From: Engelhardtia mirabilis
Lineage (GTDB): Bacteria > Planctomycetota > UBA1135 > GCA-002686595
Direction: 5' to 3'
NCBI GenBank assembly: GCA_007751255.1
Contig: CP036296.1
Location: 3,844,001-3,908,000, forward strand
DNA: 64,000 nt
The translations under genes and the position numbers were made by a program. This document shows positions 23,001-29,053 of this stretch, piece by piece; position 1 is the first letter of the stretch, and each line of letters opens with the position of its first letter. The notes beneath the pieces are model-generated. The model was not told where the DNA came from, ran no database searches, and saw only the letters and a list, made by a program, of their open reading frames with translations.

Positions 23001-23247
23001 ACCCCCGGGGAGCGCGGCCCGCGAGGCCGACGAGTTGCCGCTCGAGGAAGTCGCCTGCGCCGCGGCCCACGCCCTGGCTCAGAACGTCTCCCTACCGGTG
23101 TCCGACCTGCTGCGCGAGACGGCCCAGCTGTTCGGCTTCACGCGCCTGGGCTCCGTGGTCGAGGCGCGCATGTTGGCGGGGGTCGAGCTGCTCGAAAGCC
23201 GTGCCGGCTGTCGACTCGAGGACGGCCGCGCGTACCTGCCGGATTGA
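17032..23247 (+). CDS. DUF4011 / SF1 helicase / nuclease-like / DUF3320 giant protein, candidate defence gene
   Basis: A 2071-residue multidomain protein. Residues ~1-70 are disordered. A transglutaminase-like segment at ~200-330 has Cys287 (GTCLDLSLLA) and His313 (RGHALVGVW). DUF4011 begins near ~455 (WKRRLLDLSLRNRLLNFRES). The SF1/UPF1-like helicase has Walker A GPPGTGKS at 759-766, DEASQIP near 1410, GDSKQLPP, and NVAITRARRALEVF near 1655. A Vsr/MTES_1575-like nuclease fold is at ~1720-1815 (D1739, D1758, then RDRDRLRGQVL and LGWNLERAWS). A DUF3320 winged-helix region fills ~1905-2071. In this nuclease family the motif normally reads (I/V)ECDG; here it is LLLDG, so Leu1756 replaces the usual Glu and cleavage may be lost. 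DUF4011-helicase-nuclease proteins have been reported as single-gene antiphage systems (Hhe class). It stands alone with its own promoter. Confidence 0.88.
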   Translation: MDTEHDPDQEPTRASADPTRGPVEAGPSPSGPRPAGGEDPDNRSSGSSAAGAEGSANDGPTSGALELRPPPAPVVRVELTVAPRVHFALEQNGMPLVRRLRIEHLGERALHDVVATVTLGGERAEPLELRLDRLDPGGVWEVDDLALRLDPERLRAQEEREITELQVQVQARRGVVGGAGARVEILAWNEWPGLGFAPELTAAFVLPNHPSLDVVLTRAAEHLSAATGSPSLDGYQSAGRQLAIVAAVWAALAERGIVYAEPPASFERDGQKVRLPHRVLSGGLGTCLDLSLLAAAALEQAGLHPLVVFLRGHALVGVWMGDESFPEAVVEDPLRLRKRVQIGAIAVLEATGLAQRPASTLAQAREAAGRRLDDLESFECVIDVRAARRVGIRPLATRITDEGEVPEVGDPVRIAMEAELSTAVRPLAAAPALSRPIEAPTTQEPQASADRRLASWKRRLLDLSLRNRLLNFRESKRTVPLTCADVAGLEGALARGGSFALLAADDHARTPSSSSGAAGEAHRAYLAEELAAGRLRVPLGADELEKRLREVHRGARLALEESGAGTLYLALGFLEWRDAAAPERLLRAPLLLLPMELERLPLGRGWRLRGADEEPRINDSLLEKLAADFGLDPAPLARLTEDDAGLDVPAVLKRWRETILDRDGWDLVEEAWVGLFSFAKLVMWRDLEARRDELLESRSVRFLVERPDEAFDDGSAFPSPRQFDANQPLEDLFLPLDSDSSQMTAVLAAAQGRTFVLEGPPGTGKSQTITNLIANALGQGKRVLFVAEKRAALEVVRRRLEAIGLGPFCLELHSNKIAKREVVAQLGRALDAAAAAGIDPRAALATPLARVRDELASHADALHGRGPLGRSLFEVLGRLLALDEAPRVAIRLSDPAALGAEQLRDLVARAEDLARAADLAEPGADHPLDAIHRTELGPAARAEVESACAHLRGPLAELCAAAREPLQALGLWTDHGPGPQPFDPSGAQIAAALELAELLAAGPDPGAALLSEPGWEAAAARLTDAIGRAEQALARRASLLARWDERLLERDTAALLDRVEAIGRRSVLTRWWVARGLRAELRPLRRASEVPGLVELAGELREARALLTEEAELARTEAARLLGTGWNRDGEALRLARSRVERAGRLRAMLAALGGADVERTARLRTRWCELGGPQRDLLAPGEPLAIAFTNLAQRRAAFETPWAALARLLAIDAAAVRGTRDELPLGLGVDRLLDALRDAGARLRDWCLWQAARAAARPTVLAPIVEALDRGQLDPVQTPGACERSLLEAWTIAKVEADDGLRRFHGVEHGGRVARFERLDRDWLIATRQALAAQLAAAIPSAGDATSPNSEVGILQRELRKKRGHLPVRRLVERLPRLLPQLAPCVLASPLSTAQFLDAGLARFDLVVFDEASQIPVWDGVGAMARGLAAVVVGDSKQLPPTSFFSVGDDDEFDADPDYEELESLLDECVAARLPRLRLGWHYRSRHESLIAFSNARYYEGSLETFPAPGGTRAGLGLRWHHVAAGVYDRAGTRTNRIEAEALVARTVELLEASDPASDSAPSVGIVVFSLPQQHLVEELLEVARDGRADLDPWFDTARLEPVLVKNLENVQGDERDVILLGVGYGPDPTGRMSMNLGPLNRAGGERRLNVAITRARRALEVFSSFSPERIDLRRTGAAGVRDLKSYLEFASGGQLPHGNVEGNTVPTDGVAERLAAALRARGHRVAQRVGCSTFRVDLAVASPEDAERYDLGLLLDGAGYASGATVRDRDRLRGQVLAALGWNLERAWSLDVWTDLAGLVDRLESRLESLRAAPRIDPEVVEGMEPDQVREAEASTGDSPEREDDGNFSVDANDDTTRIRSAPPAGPVPELAPEEPKPAPGAGTAAIGDYVPAKLRSRVSRSEHFYAASEVPRLAEALGQVLEAEAPVHFELAARRVATAWGVKRVTRRVLEHLTGALAALPRTPVELHGFLWTDVDAPAEWTGFRGSPPGSAAREADELPLEEVACAAAHALAQNVSLPVSDLLRETAQLFGFTRLGSVVEARMLAGVELLESRAGCRLEDGRAYLPD

Positions 23248-23260
23248 GCGGCGCGTGCCG

Positions 23261-23276
23261 TCGGGCGCTCGCCCGA
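23261..23276. terminator. Short hairpin between convergent helicase and histidine-kinase genes
   Basis: TCGGGC-GCTC-GCCCGA, a 6-bp GC stem with a 4-base loop, 14 bp after the helicase stop. There is no T-tract, so an intrinsic terminator function is only a guess. Confidence 0.35.
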
Positions 23277-23327
23277 GCCGCAGCAGTCACACTCCCGCCC
23301 GAGGACGACGCAATCCGCAATGTGTCG

Positions 23328-25583
23328 TCAGCGCGCGGGAGACTGCCGCAGATCGCCGCTCGGACCCGCGGTGCTCGGTTCCCGGTGGCCGCTGAGGGCG
23401 AGCTCCTCGATGGCCTTGCGCAGGGCTTCGAAGTCGATCGGCTTGGCCAGGTGCCGATTCATCCCGACCTCGAAGCAGCGCTCCACGTCCTCGCGCAAGG
23501 CGTTGGCCGTGACCGCGAAGATCGGCGTGCTTTCGCTCCCGCGTTCGAGCTCGCGGATTCGCAGGGTCGCCTCCATGCCGTCCATGTGCGGCATCTGGAT
23601 GTCCATCAGGATCAGGTCGAAGCGACCAGGGGCCCAGGCGCGCACGGCCTCGAGCCCGTCCTCGGCCACGACCACCTGATGACCCCAGCGCCGCAGGTGC
23701 AAGAGGGCCAACTTGCGGTTGACCGGATGGTCTTCGACCAAGAGCACCCGCCGCGGCCGACCCGAGACCGGCGCGGGCTCGCACTCGCGACCGAGTCCGG
23801 GGACCTGCTCCAGCCGCAGCAGGTGGTCGAGTTCGCGGGGCAACAGTGGCAGTCGGATCCTGGGCCGCTGGGCCAGCTCCGACGGCACCCCGAAGTTCCG
23901 CGAGGGGCCCACGACGAGCACCGTGTGCTCACGCACCTCCTCGGGCATCTGATCCAGACGCGTCGCCGCGAACTCGACATCGACCAAGACCGCGTCGCAG
24001 GCCGCGTTGGGCTCCCGAACGAGGTCGACCAGAGTCGCACCGGCTCGCAGCACGACGTCGGAACGGTGGGCGTAGGACGCCTCGTCGGCTGCGAGCACCG
24101 CAATGCGGCGGCCGCTCAACGCTCCAGCGGAGCTCTCGGAATCCAGCGCCGGGGCAATCGCCAGTCGCACGCGGAACACGCTGCCGTAGCCGAGCGCACT
24201 GGTGACCGAGATGTCGCCACCCATGGCCCTGGCCAGCTCTCGCGAGAGCGAGAGACCGACCCCCTTGCCGGCCTGGCGACGCACACTCGCCCCATCGACC
24301 TGGAAGTAGGCTCCGAAGACGTCACCGAGTTGCTCGTAGGGAATGCCGCAACCCGTATCACGGATGGCGATCTCGATCACTCGCTCGTCGTCGCCCGCAC
24401 GGCGCACGTTGATGACGATTTCCCCCACGTCGGTGAACTTGATCGCGTTGCCGATCAAGTGGGTCAGGATTTGACCGAAGCGCAGGCGATCGCCGTGGAC
24501 GATGCGAGGCAGGTCGGGAGCCAAGCTCGCCGTGAGGGCCAAGCCCTTCAGGTCGGCCTTGCGCGCCTCGCCGCGCAGGATCGTCCCCAGCCGCTCCTCG
24601 AGCTCGAAGGGCTCGTCGTCCAACTGCAGGTTGCCGGCTTCGATCTTGGACAGATCGATCAGGTCGTTGAGGCAGTGCAGCAGCGACTCGGCCGAGCCGC
24701 GGACCGTCCCGAGCAGGTCCGTGAGCTCGGGATCCGGAGAGCGCTCGAGCGCCAGGTCGACGCCCCCCAGGATCCCGGCCAACGGCGTGCGCACGTCGTG
24801 GCTCAGGTTCGCCAGGAACGCGCTGCGCACGTACAGAGCCTCCTCGGCGCGGTTCTTCTCCCGCAACAGGTCCTGCGACGACTGCGCCAGGTCGCGCACC
24901 AGCGTGCGACTCACGTGCACCGCGTCGCGCAGGCGCTGGCGGATGCGCTCGGCCGTGCGGGCCACGATCGCCACGTAGAGGAAAGCCACGTAGGTCGCCA
25001 GGATCTTGGCCCAGGCCAAGCGCCAGTCGATCATTCCCCCGTGGGCCAACTGGGACAGCTCCAGGGTCACAACCACGACGATCGGCGCGGCGTGCAGAGC
25101 GATCAGGCAGCGCCGCACGGACTGAAAGGACTGATCGATCGCCCGCACGAAGACCAACGGCACCAGCAGGCTGAGTTCGTCGCCGCCCAGGTGCACGATG
25201 TACGCGAAGAGCGGCACGTCGAGGATCAGGAACAGGTCCCCCAGGTGCAGGCTCCCCGTGCGCCCGAAGTAGCGGCGCAGGACCCACCAGGACGCGATCG
25301 AGTAGGGCCACGCCAGGAGCAGGAAGTCGAGTCCGGCCCGAGCCGCCGGGGCGTCCTCCACGAGCAGGTTGTGGACCGCCAGGAGCGCCGCGGCCACGGT
25401 CATGCCCATCAAGCGCAGGCGCGGAACCGTGTGGGCGTGGTAGCGCTGTTCGCGGACGCGCTTGGCCTGGGCGGCTTGCTCGAGATCCAGGTACAGCGTT
25501 CCCCGCCCCACCGCCTCCGACGTGGATTCGGAGGCGTACGAGATTTCGGTCGCGGAGTCGAGATTGGGAGCGGGAGACACCAT
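23328..25583 (-). CDS. Membrane hybrid sensor histidine kinase with two receiver-like domains
   Basis: A 751-residue protein. About six hydrophobic helices occupy ~50-225 without a recognisable periplasmic ligand domain. HisKA carries phospho-His262 in LSHDVRTP. HATPase_c has NAIKFT near 380, DTGCGIP and GKGVGLSLSREL. A degenerate receiver-like region is at ~490-600, followed by a canonical receiver at ~615-735 with phospho-Asp661 in LILMDIQMPHMDG. Autophosphorylation and intramolecular phosphorelay are expected; no HPt protein or output regulator is adjacent. The GAGGAGG ribosome-binding site at 25594-25600, 10 nt from the ATG, fixes the start and contrasts with the leaderless genes around it. 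Confidence 0.92.
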   Translation of the reverse strand: MVSPAPNLDSATEISYASESTSEAVGRGTLYLDLEQAAQAKRVREQRYHAHTVPRLRLMGMTVAAALLAVHNLLVEDAPAARAGLDFLLLAWPYSIASWWVLRRYFGRTGSLHLGDLFLILDVPLFAYIVHLGGDELSLLVPLVFVRAIDQSFQSVRRCLIALHAAPIVVVVTLELSQLAHGGMIDWRLAWAKILATYVAFLYVAIVARTAERIRQRLRDAVHVSRTLVRDLAQSSQDLLREKNRAEEALYVRSAFLANLSHDVRTPLAGILGGVDLALERSPDPELTDLLGTVRGSAESLLHCLNDLIDLSKIEAGNLQLDDEPFELEERLGTILRGEARKADLKGLALTASLAPDLPRIVHGDRLRFGQILTHLIGNAIKFTDVGEIVINVRRAGDDERVIEIAIRDTGCGIPYEQLGDVFGAYFQVDGASVRRQAGKGVGLSLSRELARAMGGDISVTSALGYGSVFRVRLAIAPALDSESSAGALSGRRIAVLAADEASYAHRSDVVLRAGATLVDLVREPNAACDAVLVDVEFAATRLDQMPEEVREHTVLVVGPSRNFGVPSELAQRPRIRLPLLPRELDHLLRLEQVPGLGRECEPAPVSGRPRRVLLVEDHPVNRKLALLHLRRWGHQVVVAEDGLEAVRAWAPGRFDLILMDIQMPHMDGMEATLRIRELERGSESTPIFAVTANALREDVERCFEVGMNRHLAKPIDFEALRKAIEELALSGHREPSTAGPSGDLRQSPAR

Positions 25584-25593
25584 GGCCTGGGAA

Positions 25594-25600
25594 CCTCCTC
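25594..25600 (-). promoter_or_regulatory. Strong Shine-Dalgarno GAGGAGG
   Basis: Minus-strand GAGGAGG, 10 nt from the ATG at 25583. It is one of the few clear ribosome-binding sites in the window. Confidence 0.6.
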
Positions 25601-25737
25601 AGGATCGGCGTCCCGAAGCCGCGGGCTCGGACGGGCCGCCGGGGGACTGTCGAATATCTCGGCTCCGGAACACCGATTCAGTGATCGGGAGTGCAAATCC
25701 CGAGCACCCCTTCTCTGGAGCTGCGGCGGCTCCGCCG

Positions 25738-25743
25738 TAGGCT
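25738..25743 (+). promoter_or_regulatory. -10-like TAGGCT, sugar isomerase operon
   Basis: TAGGCT ends 7 nt before the ATG at 25751, predicting a leaderless mRNA. Two small inverted repeats lie upstream (CCGAT/ATCGG at 25673-25688 and CGGGA/TCCCG at 25686-25702) and could be regulator sites. Confidence 0.5.
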
Positions 25744-25750
25744 CTGCGCC

Positions 25751-26602
25751 ATGCAAGTCCACCGATCCCGCACCAGCGCCCTGGGTGTCTGTTCATGGTC
25801 CTTGCGCGCGGGCGCCGAGAGCGAGCTAGCGGCCGTGGTGGAGGCCGTCGGCGTCAGCCAAGTGCAGATGGCGCTCGATCCCCTGCGTCGCGGCGCCTGG
25901 TCCGCCGAGCGCTTGGTCGCTTCCCTGGAGTCGGTCGACGCCACTGTGCGCTCAGGGATGATGGGTACGGAGGGCGAGGACTATTCGACCCTGGAGACGA
26001 TCCGGCGCACGGGCGGGTTGGTCCCCGATCAGCATTGGCCTGCGAACCTGGCGGCCGCCCGCGGCAACGCCCGGGTGGCGCGGGAGCTCGGCCTGGAACT
26101 GGTCAGTCTGCACGCGGGTTTCCTGCCCGAGAAGCGCGGCGACGCCCTGCGCGCCCGGGTCCTCGACCGTCTGCGGCAGGTCGCCGACGTGTTCGGCGAA
26201 CAAGGCGTGCGCCTGGCCCTCGAGACCGGCCAGGAATCCGCCGCGACCCTGCTCGACGTCTTGGCGGAGCTCGACCATCCGGGGGTGGGCATCAACTTCG
26301 ACCCCGCCAACATGCTGCTCTACGGCATGGGCGAGCCCGTGGCCGCCCTGCGCGCGCTCCTGCCCCACGTGCTGCAGGTCCACGTCAAGGACGCGAGGTC
26401 CTCGCAGGTTCCCGGCGATTGGGGTCAGGAGGTCCCCGTTGGCACGGGCGAGGTCGATTGGACCGCCTTCTTCGCGGTCCTCGCGGCCGCGGGCTTCGGT
26501 GGTGACCTGATGATCGAGCGCGAGGCCGGCGATGACAGGCCCGGCGACATGCGCCTGGCCGCGGACCTGGTGCGACGCCACTGGCCGGCCGCGCGAGCTT
26601 GA
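25751..26602 (+). CDS. Sugar phosphate isomerase/epimerase-type TIM-barrel protein
   Basis: A 283-residue AP-endonuclease-2/xylose-isomerase-like TIM barrel. Metal-site motifs are visible: LVSLHAGFLPEK, RLALETGQE (metal Glu), GINFDPANMLLYG, VLQVHVKDAR and DLMIEREAG (second metal Glu). It has no signal peptide, so it is cytoplasmic. The Gfo/Idh gene follows 4 nt downstream, so the two are co-transcribed. Such pairs oxidise and rearrange sugars or inositols, or cleave 3-keto-glycosides. The exact reaction is not readable. The first ATG after TAGGCT is taken as the start; a longer frame from 25691 would begin upstream of the -10. Confidence 0.9.
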   Translation: MQVHRSRTSALGVCSWSLRAGAESELAAVVEAVGVSQVQMALDPLRRGAWSAERLVASLESVDATVRSGMMGTEGEDYSTLETIRRTGGLVPDQHWPANLAAARGNARVARELGLELVSLHAGFLPEKRGDALRARVLDRLRQVADVFGEQGVRLALETGQESAATLLDVLAELDHPGVGINFDPANMLLYGMGEPVAALRALLPHVLQVHVKDARSSQVPGDWGQEVPVGTGEVDWTAFFAVLAAAGFGGDLMIEREAGDDRPGDMRLAADLVRRHWPAARA

Positions 26603-26606
26603 ACCC

Positions 26607-27650
26607 ATGACGACTCCCACCAAACGCCCGATTCGTACCGGGGTCATCGGCCTGGGCTTCATGGGTCGCACGCACCTGGCGGCCTACGCCTCAGCCCACG
26701 GCGCGGGCCATCCCAACGAGCTGGTCGCCGTGGCCGATCGGAACGCGGACCGCCGCGCCGGAAAGCTGTCCGGGGGCGGCAACATCGATACGGGAGCCGC
26801 TGACTTCGATCCGGCCCTCGTGCGCGCTTACGAGCTGCCCGGGTCGCTCCTGGACGACGAGTCGGTGGAGCTGGTCAGCATCTGCACCCCCACCGAGACC
26901 CACGTGGACCTGGCCATCGCGGCGCTCGCGGCCGGCAAGCACGTGCTGGTCGAGAAACCCCTGGCCCTGGCCAGTTCCGAGGTCGAGCGCCTGGTCGCAG
27001 CCGCCCGCGAGGCCGCGACCCTCTGCATGCCGGCCATGTGTATTCGCTTCTGGCCTGGCTGGTCGTGGTTGACCGAGCGGGTTCGCGACGGACGCTACGG
27101 CGCGCTGCTCGGGCTCGACATCCAGCGCCTCGGCTCACGACCGTCCTGGAGCCCCGGCTTCTACTCGGATCCCGCGCGCTCGGGCGGCGCCCTGTTCGAC
27201 CTGCACGTGCACGACGTCGACTTCGTCGTGCAGTTGCTCGGCCGGCCCGTGGGTGTTGCGGCCAGCGGTGGCTACGACCACGTCTCGGCCCTCTACCGCT
27301 TCGCGCCTGGCGCGGACGGCCGCCCCGCGCCCCGCGTCGCGATCGGCGGGGGTTGGGACCAACCGCCGGGCTTCCCCTTCGAGATGTCCTTCCGCGCCGT
27401 GTTCGAAGGCGCGACCGCGGAGTACAGCCTGCGCGAAGCGGCCCCCTTGCGCGTCTTCATCGAGGATCGCGCCGAGCCGATCGAACTCGCGCCGCACACG
27501 GGCTACGAGCTGCAGGTGCGCGCGCTGCTGGACGCCATCGCCGGCGGCGCCGAGCGTCCGCCGGTGCAAGTCGCCGAGGCCCTCGAGGTCGCCCGCGTGC
27601 TCGAGCAACTGACAGCGGAACTCGGGCTGGATGCGCCCGGCGCGAGCTGA
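26607..27650 (+). CDS. Gfo/Idh/MocA-family oxidoreductase (cytoplasmic)
   Basis: A 347-residue NAD(P)-dependent sugar dehydrogenase. The Rossmann motif GVIGLGFMGRTH is near residues 12-23, SICTPTETHVDLAIAALAAGKHVLVEKPLAL contains the EKP catalytic lysine, and GGALFDLHVHDVDFVVQLLG holds the substrate-binding residues. It starts 4 nt after the isomerase stop and has no signal peptide. Together they form a two-gene cytoplasmic sugar-oxidation unit, mirrored by the Tat-exported pair at 33193-35546. Confidence 0.92.
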   Translation: MTTPTKRPIRTGVIGLGFMGRTHLAAYASAHGAGHPNELVAVADRNADRRAGKLSGGGNIDTGAADFDPALVRAYELPGSLLDDESVELVSICTPTETHVDLAIAALAAGKHVLVEKPLALASSEVERLVAAAREAATLCMPAMCIRFWPGWSWLTERVRDGRYGALLGLDIQRLGSRPSWSPGFYSDPARSGGALFDLHVHDVDFVVQLLGRPVGVAASGGYDHVSALYRFAPGADGRPAPRVAIGGGWDQPPGFPFEMSFRAVFEGATAEYSLREAAPLRVFIEDRAEPIELAPHTGYELQVRALLDAIAGGAERPPVQVAEALEVARVLEQLTAELGLDAPGAS

Positions 27651-27659
27651 GTCCCGCCA

Positions 27660-27728
27660 GTCCCGATGAGCGGCTACCGCCCGTCCCGATGAGCGACCAC
27701 CGCCCGTCCCGATGAGCGACCGAAGCGT
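27660..27728. repeat. Three direct copies of a ~23-bp repeat
   Basis: Units at 27660-27682, 27683-27705 and 27706-27728 (the last diverges after its first 15 bases), each beginning GTCCCGATGAGCG. They sit directly after the Gfo/Idh stop codon without spacers. Confidence 0.7.
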
Positions 27729-28050
27729 GTCGGTGCCGGCATGGAAGTGATCACCTCGAGCGCGATCACGGCGTTGATCTCGGCGTTGATCTCGTTGTGC
27801 ACGAACACGGCCACGACCGCTGGGGAGTTGCTTTCCATACCCGTCCGCGACGGTCTCTCCCCCTGATGCAAGGGGCCGTCGCGTGGTCATCAACGCAGCA
27901 CCCGCGACTCCCGTTCACCCCACGAACGGATTTTCGGGCTGCCCCCCATCTCTTCCTCGACCGCGCCGTCAGGGCGGCGGGGATCCGAGCGACGCGCCGG
28001 CCGAGCGGCCGCGCTCCGGCGACATCGCCCGGCGCGCGGCCCGGACCGAC
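27729..28050. other. Gene-free stretch between convergent genes
   Basis: No credible coding frame. It holds a repeated CGGCGTTGATCTC (27769-27792 region), the hairpin at 27847-27882, and GC-rich sequence running into the convergent gene. Nothing else recognised. Confidence 0.5.
27847..27882. terminator. Bulged stem-loop, candidate bidirectional terminator
   Basis: GCGACGG (27847-27853) pairs with CCGTCGC (27876-27882), and CCCC (27859-27862) with GGGG (27872-27875), leaving a TCTCT bulge and an 8-9 base loop. It lies between convergent genes ending at 27650 and 28051. No T-run follows. Confidence 0.45.
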
Positions 28051-29037
28051 TCAACTCCCGAGGGCCAAGGGCGTCGCGTTGGAAGCGAAGTCGACCCCGA
28101 AAATGGAGGGTTGGATCGTGATGAAGGCGTGGTGGAGCACCAGGCCGCTCAGGCTACCGTCGGTGCCGGCGGGGACCGTGACCGAGGCTGATCCCCGTCC
28201 GCAGGGGTCGAGGACGCCGATGGTCGTCGCGTGGATGCCCGGGCTGCCGCCGTTGGCCATCAGCAGCGTGTAGGCGTCGAGCGCGAGCGGCACCGTGACG
28301 CCGTCGAGGACAAGCCCCGGAGTCGTTCCCGTCGCGCTTCCGAGCACGAGGTAGATCGAGGCGGCTCGATCGCTGCCCGCGTCGAGGTCCAGTGCCTGCT
28401 TGCCCCCGCCAGCCAGGGAGAGCGCGTCGACGTCGGTCTCGAGGGGCTCTCGATCGGTCTGAAAGTCCAACAGGACCACGTCGAGGGAGCAACTCGGCGC
28501 GGAGGCCGAGAAGCGGACCGTGGCCCCGTGCAGGTCGATCCCGTCGAGGGCTGCTGCATCCCATTCGAACGCGTGCTCGTCGCCGATCGAATCGAGTTGG
28601 GTGACGACGCTCGCCGAGATCGCGACCGGTTGACCATTGCCAGAGGTTCCCAGCAGCGTGACCGAGGAGGTATCGATCGGGCTCGCTGCGGTCTTGACCT
28701 GCAACAGGGCCGTCGCAACCACGTCTTCCGCGGGCAACGAGATCTCGATCGTCGTCGCGCTGGCGAAGCTGTAGATGTTGCCGGTCGACGTGAGGATGGC
28801 CGAGGGATCTGTCTGCAGCAGCAGGGTCGCGGCGCAACTGCCGGGCAGGTCGGCAAAATTCGGCAGGAGCGCCGCCGACGTGAAGACGTCGTACCCGTCA
28901 TAACGGGCGCCCGGCTGACCGCGATAGCTCGGGCTCAGTTGGTTGGTGAAGTCCCCGACCCCGGCGAGGGCAACCGGGGCGATCAGGGGGCAGATGACGA
29001 CGAGCCCGAGAAAGGCGCGGTACGAGGAGCTTTGCAT
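28051..29037 (-). CDS. Secreted protein of unknown function with shared C-terminal module
   Basis: A 328-residue protein with a signal peptide (FLGLVVICPLIAPVALA, cleavage near residue 25). The middle region is beta-rich and unrecognised. Residues ~205-328 form a module also seen at the C-termini of the proteins at 29054 and 62071: ETDVDALSLAGGG, then YLVLGSATGTTPGLVLDG, LALDAYTL, and a final ATVTVPAG-type strand with HAFITIQPSIFG. It starts 16 nt after the stop of the FG-GAP gene, so it is probably in the same operon. The ATG at 29037 is preferred over an upstream in-frame start because the signal peptide begins there. Confidence 0.82.
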   Translation of the reverse strand: MQSSSYRAFLGLVVICPLIAPVALAGVGDFTNQLSPSYRGQPGARYDGYDVFTSAALLPNFADLPGSCAATLLLQTDPSAILTSTGNIYSFASATTIEISLPAEDVVATALLQVKTAASPIDTSSVTLLGTSGNGQPVAISASVVTQLDSIGDEHAFEWDAAALDGIDLHGATVRFSASAPSCSLDVVLLDFQTDREPLETDVDALSLAGGGKQALDLDAGSDRAASIYLVLGSATGTTPGLVLDGVTVPLALDAYTLLMANGGSPGIHATTIGVLDPCGRGSASVTVPAGTDGSLSGLVLHHAFITIQPSIFGVDFASNATPLALGS

Positions 29038-29053
29038 GGTGCGGTGGATCAGG

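Noticed and set aside
27660-27728. Possible short CRISPR or attachment site
   Set aside because: Direct repeats without spacers, no integrase or tRNA nearby.
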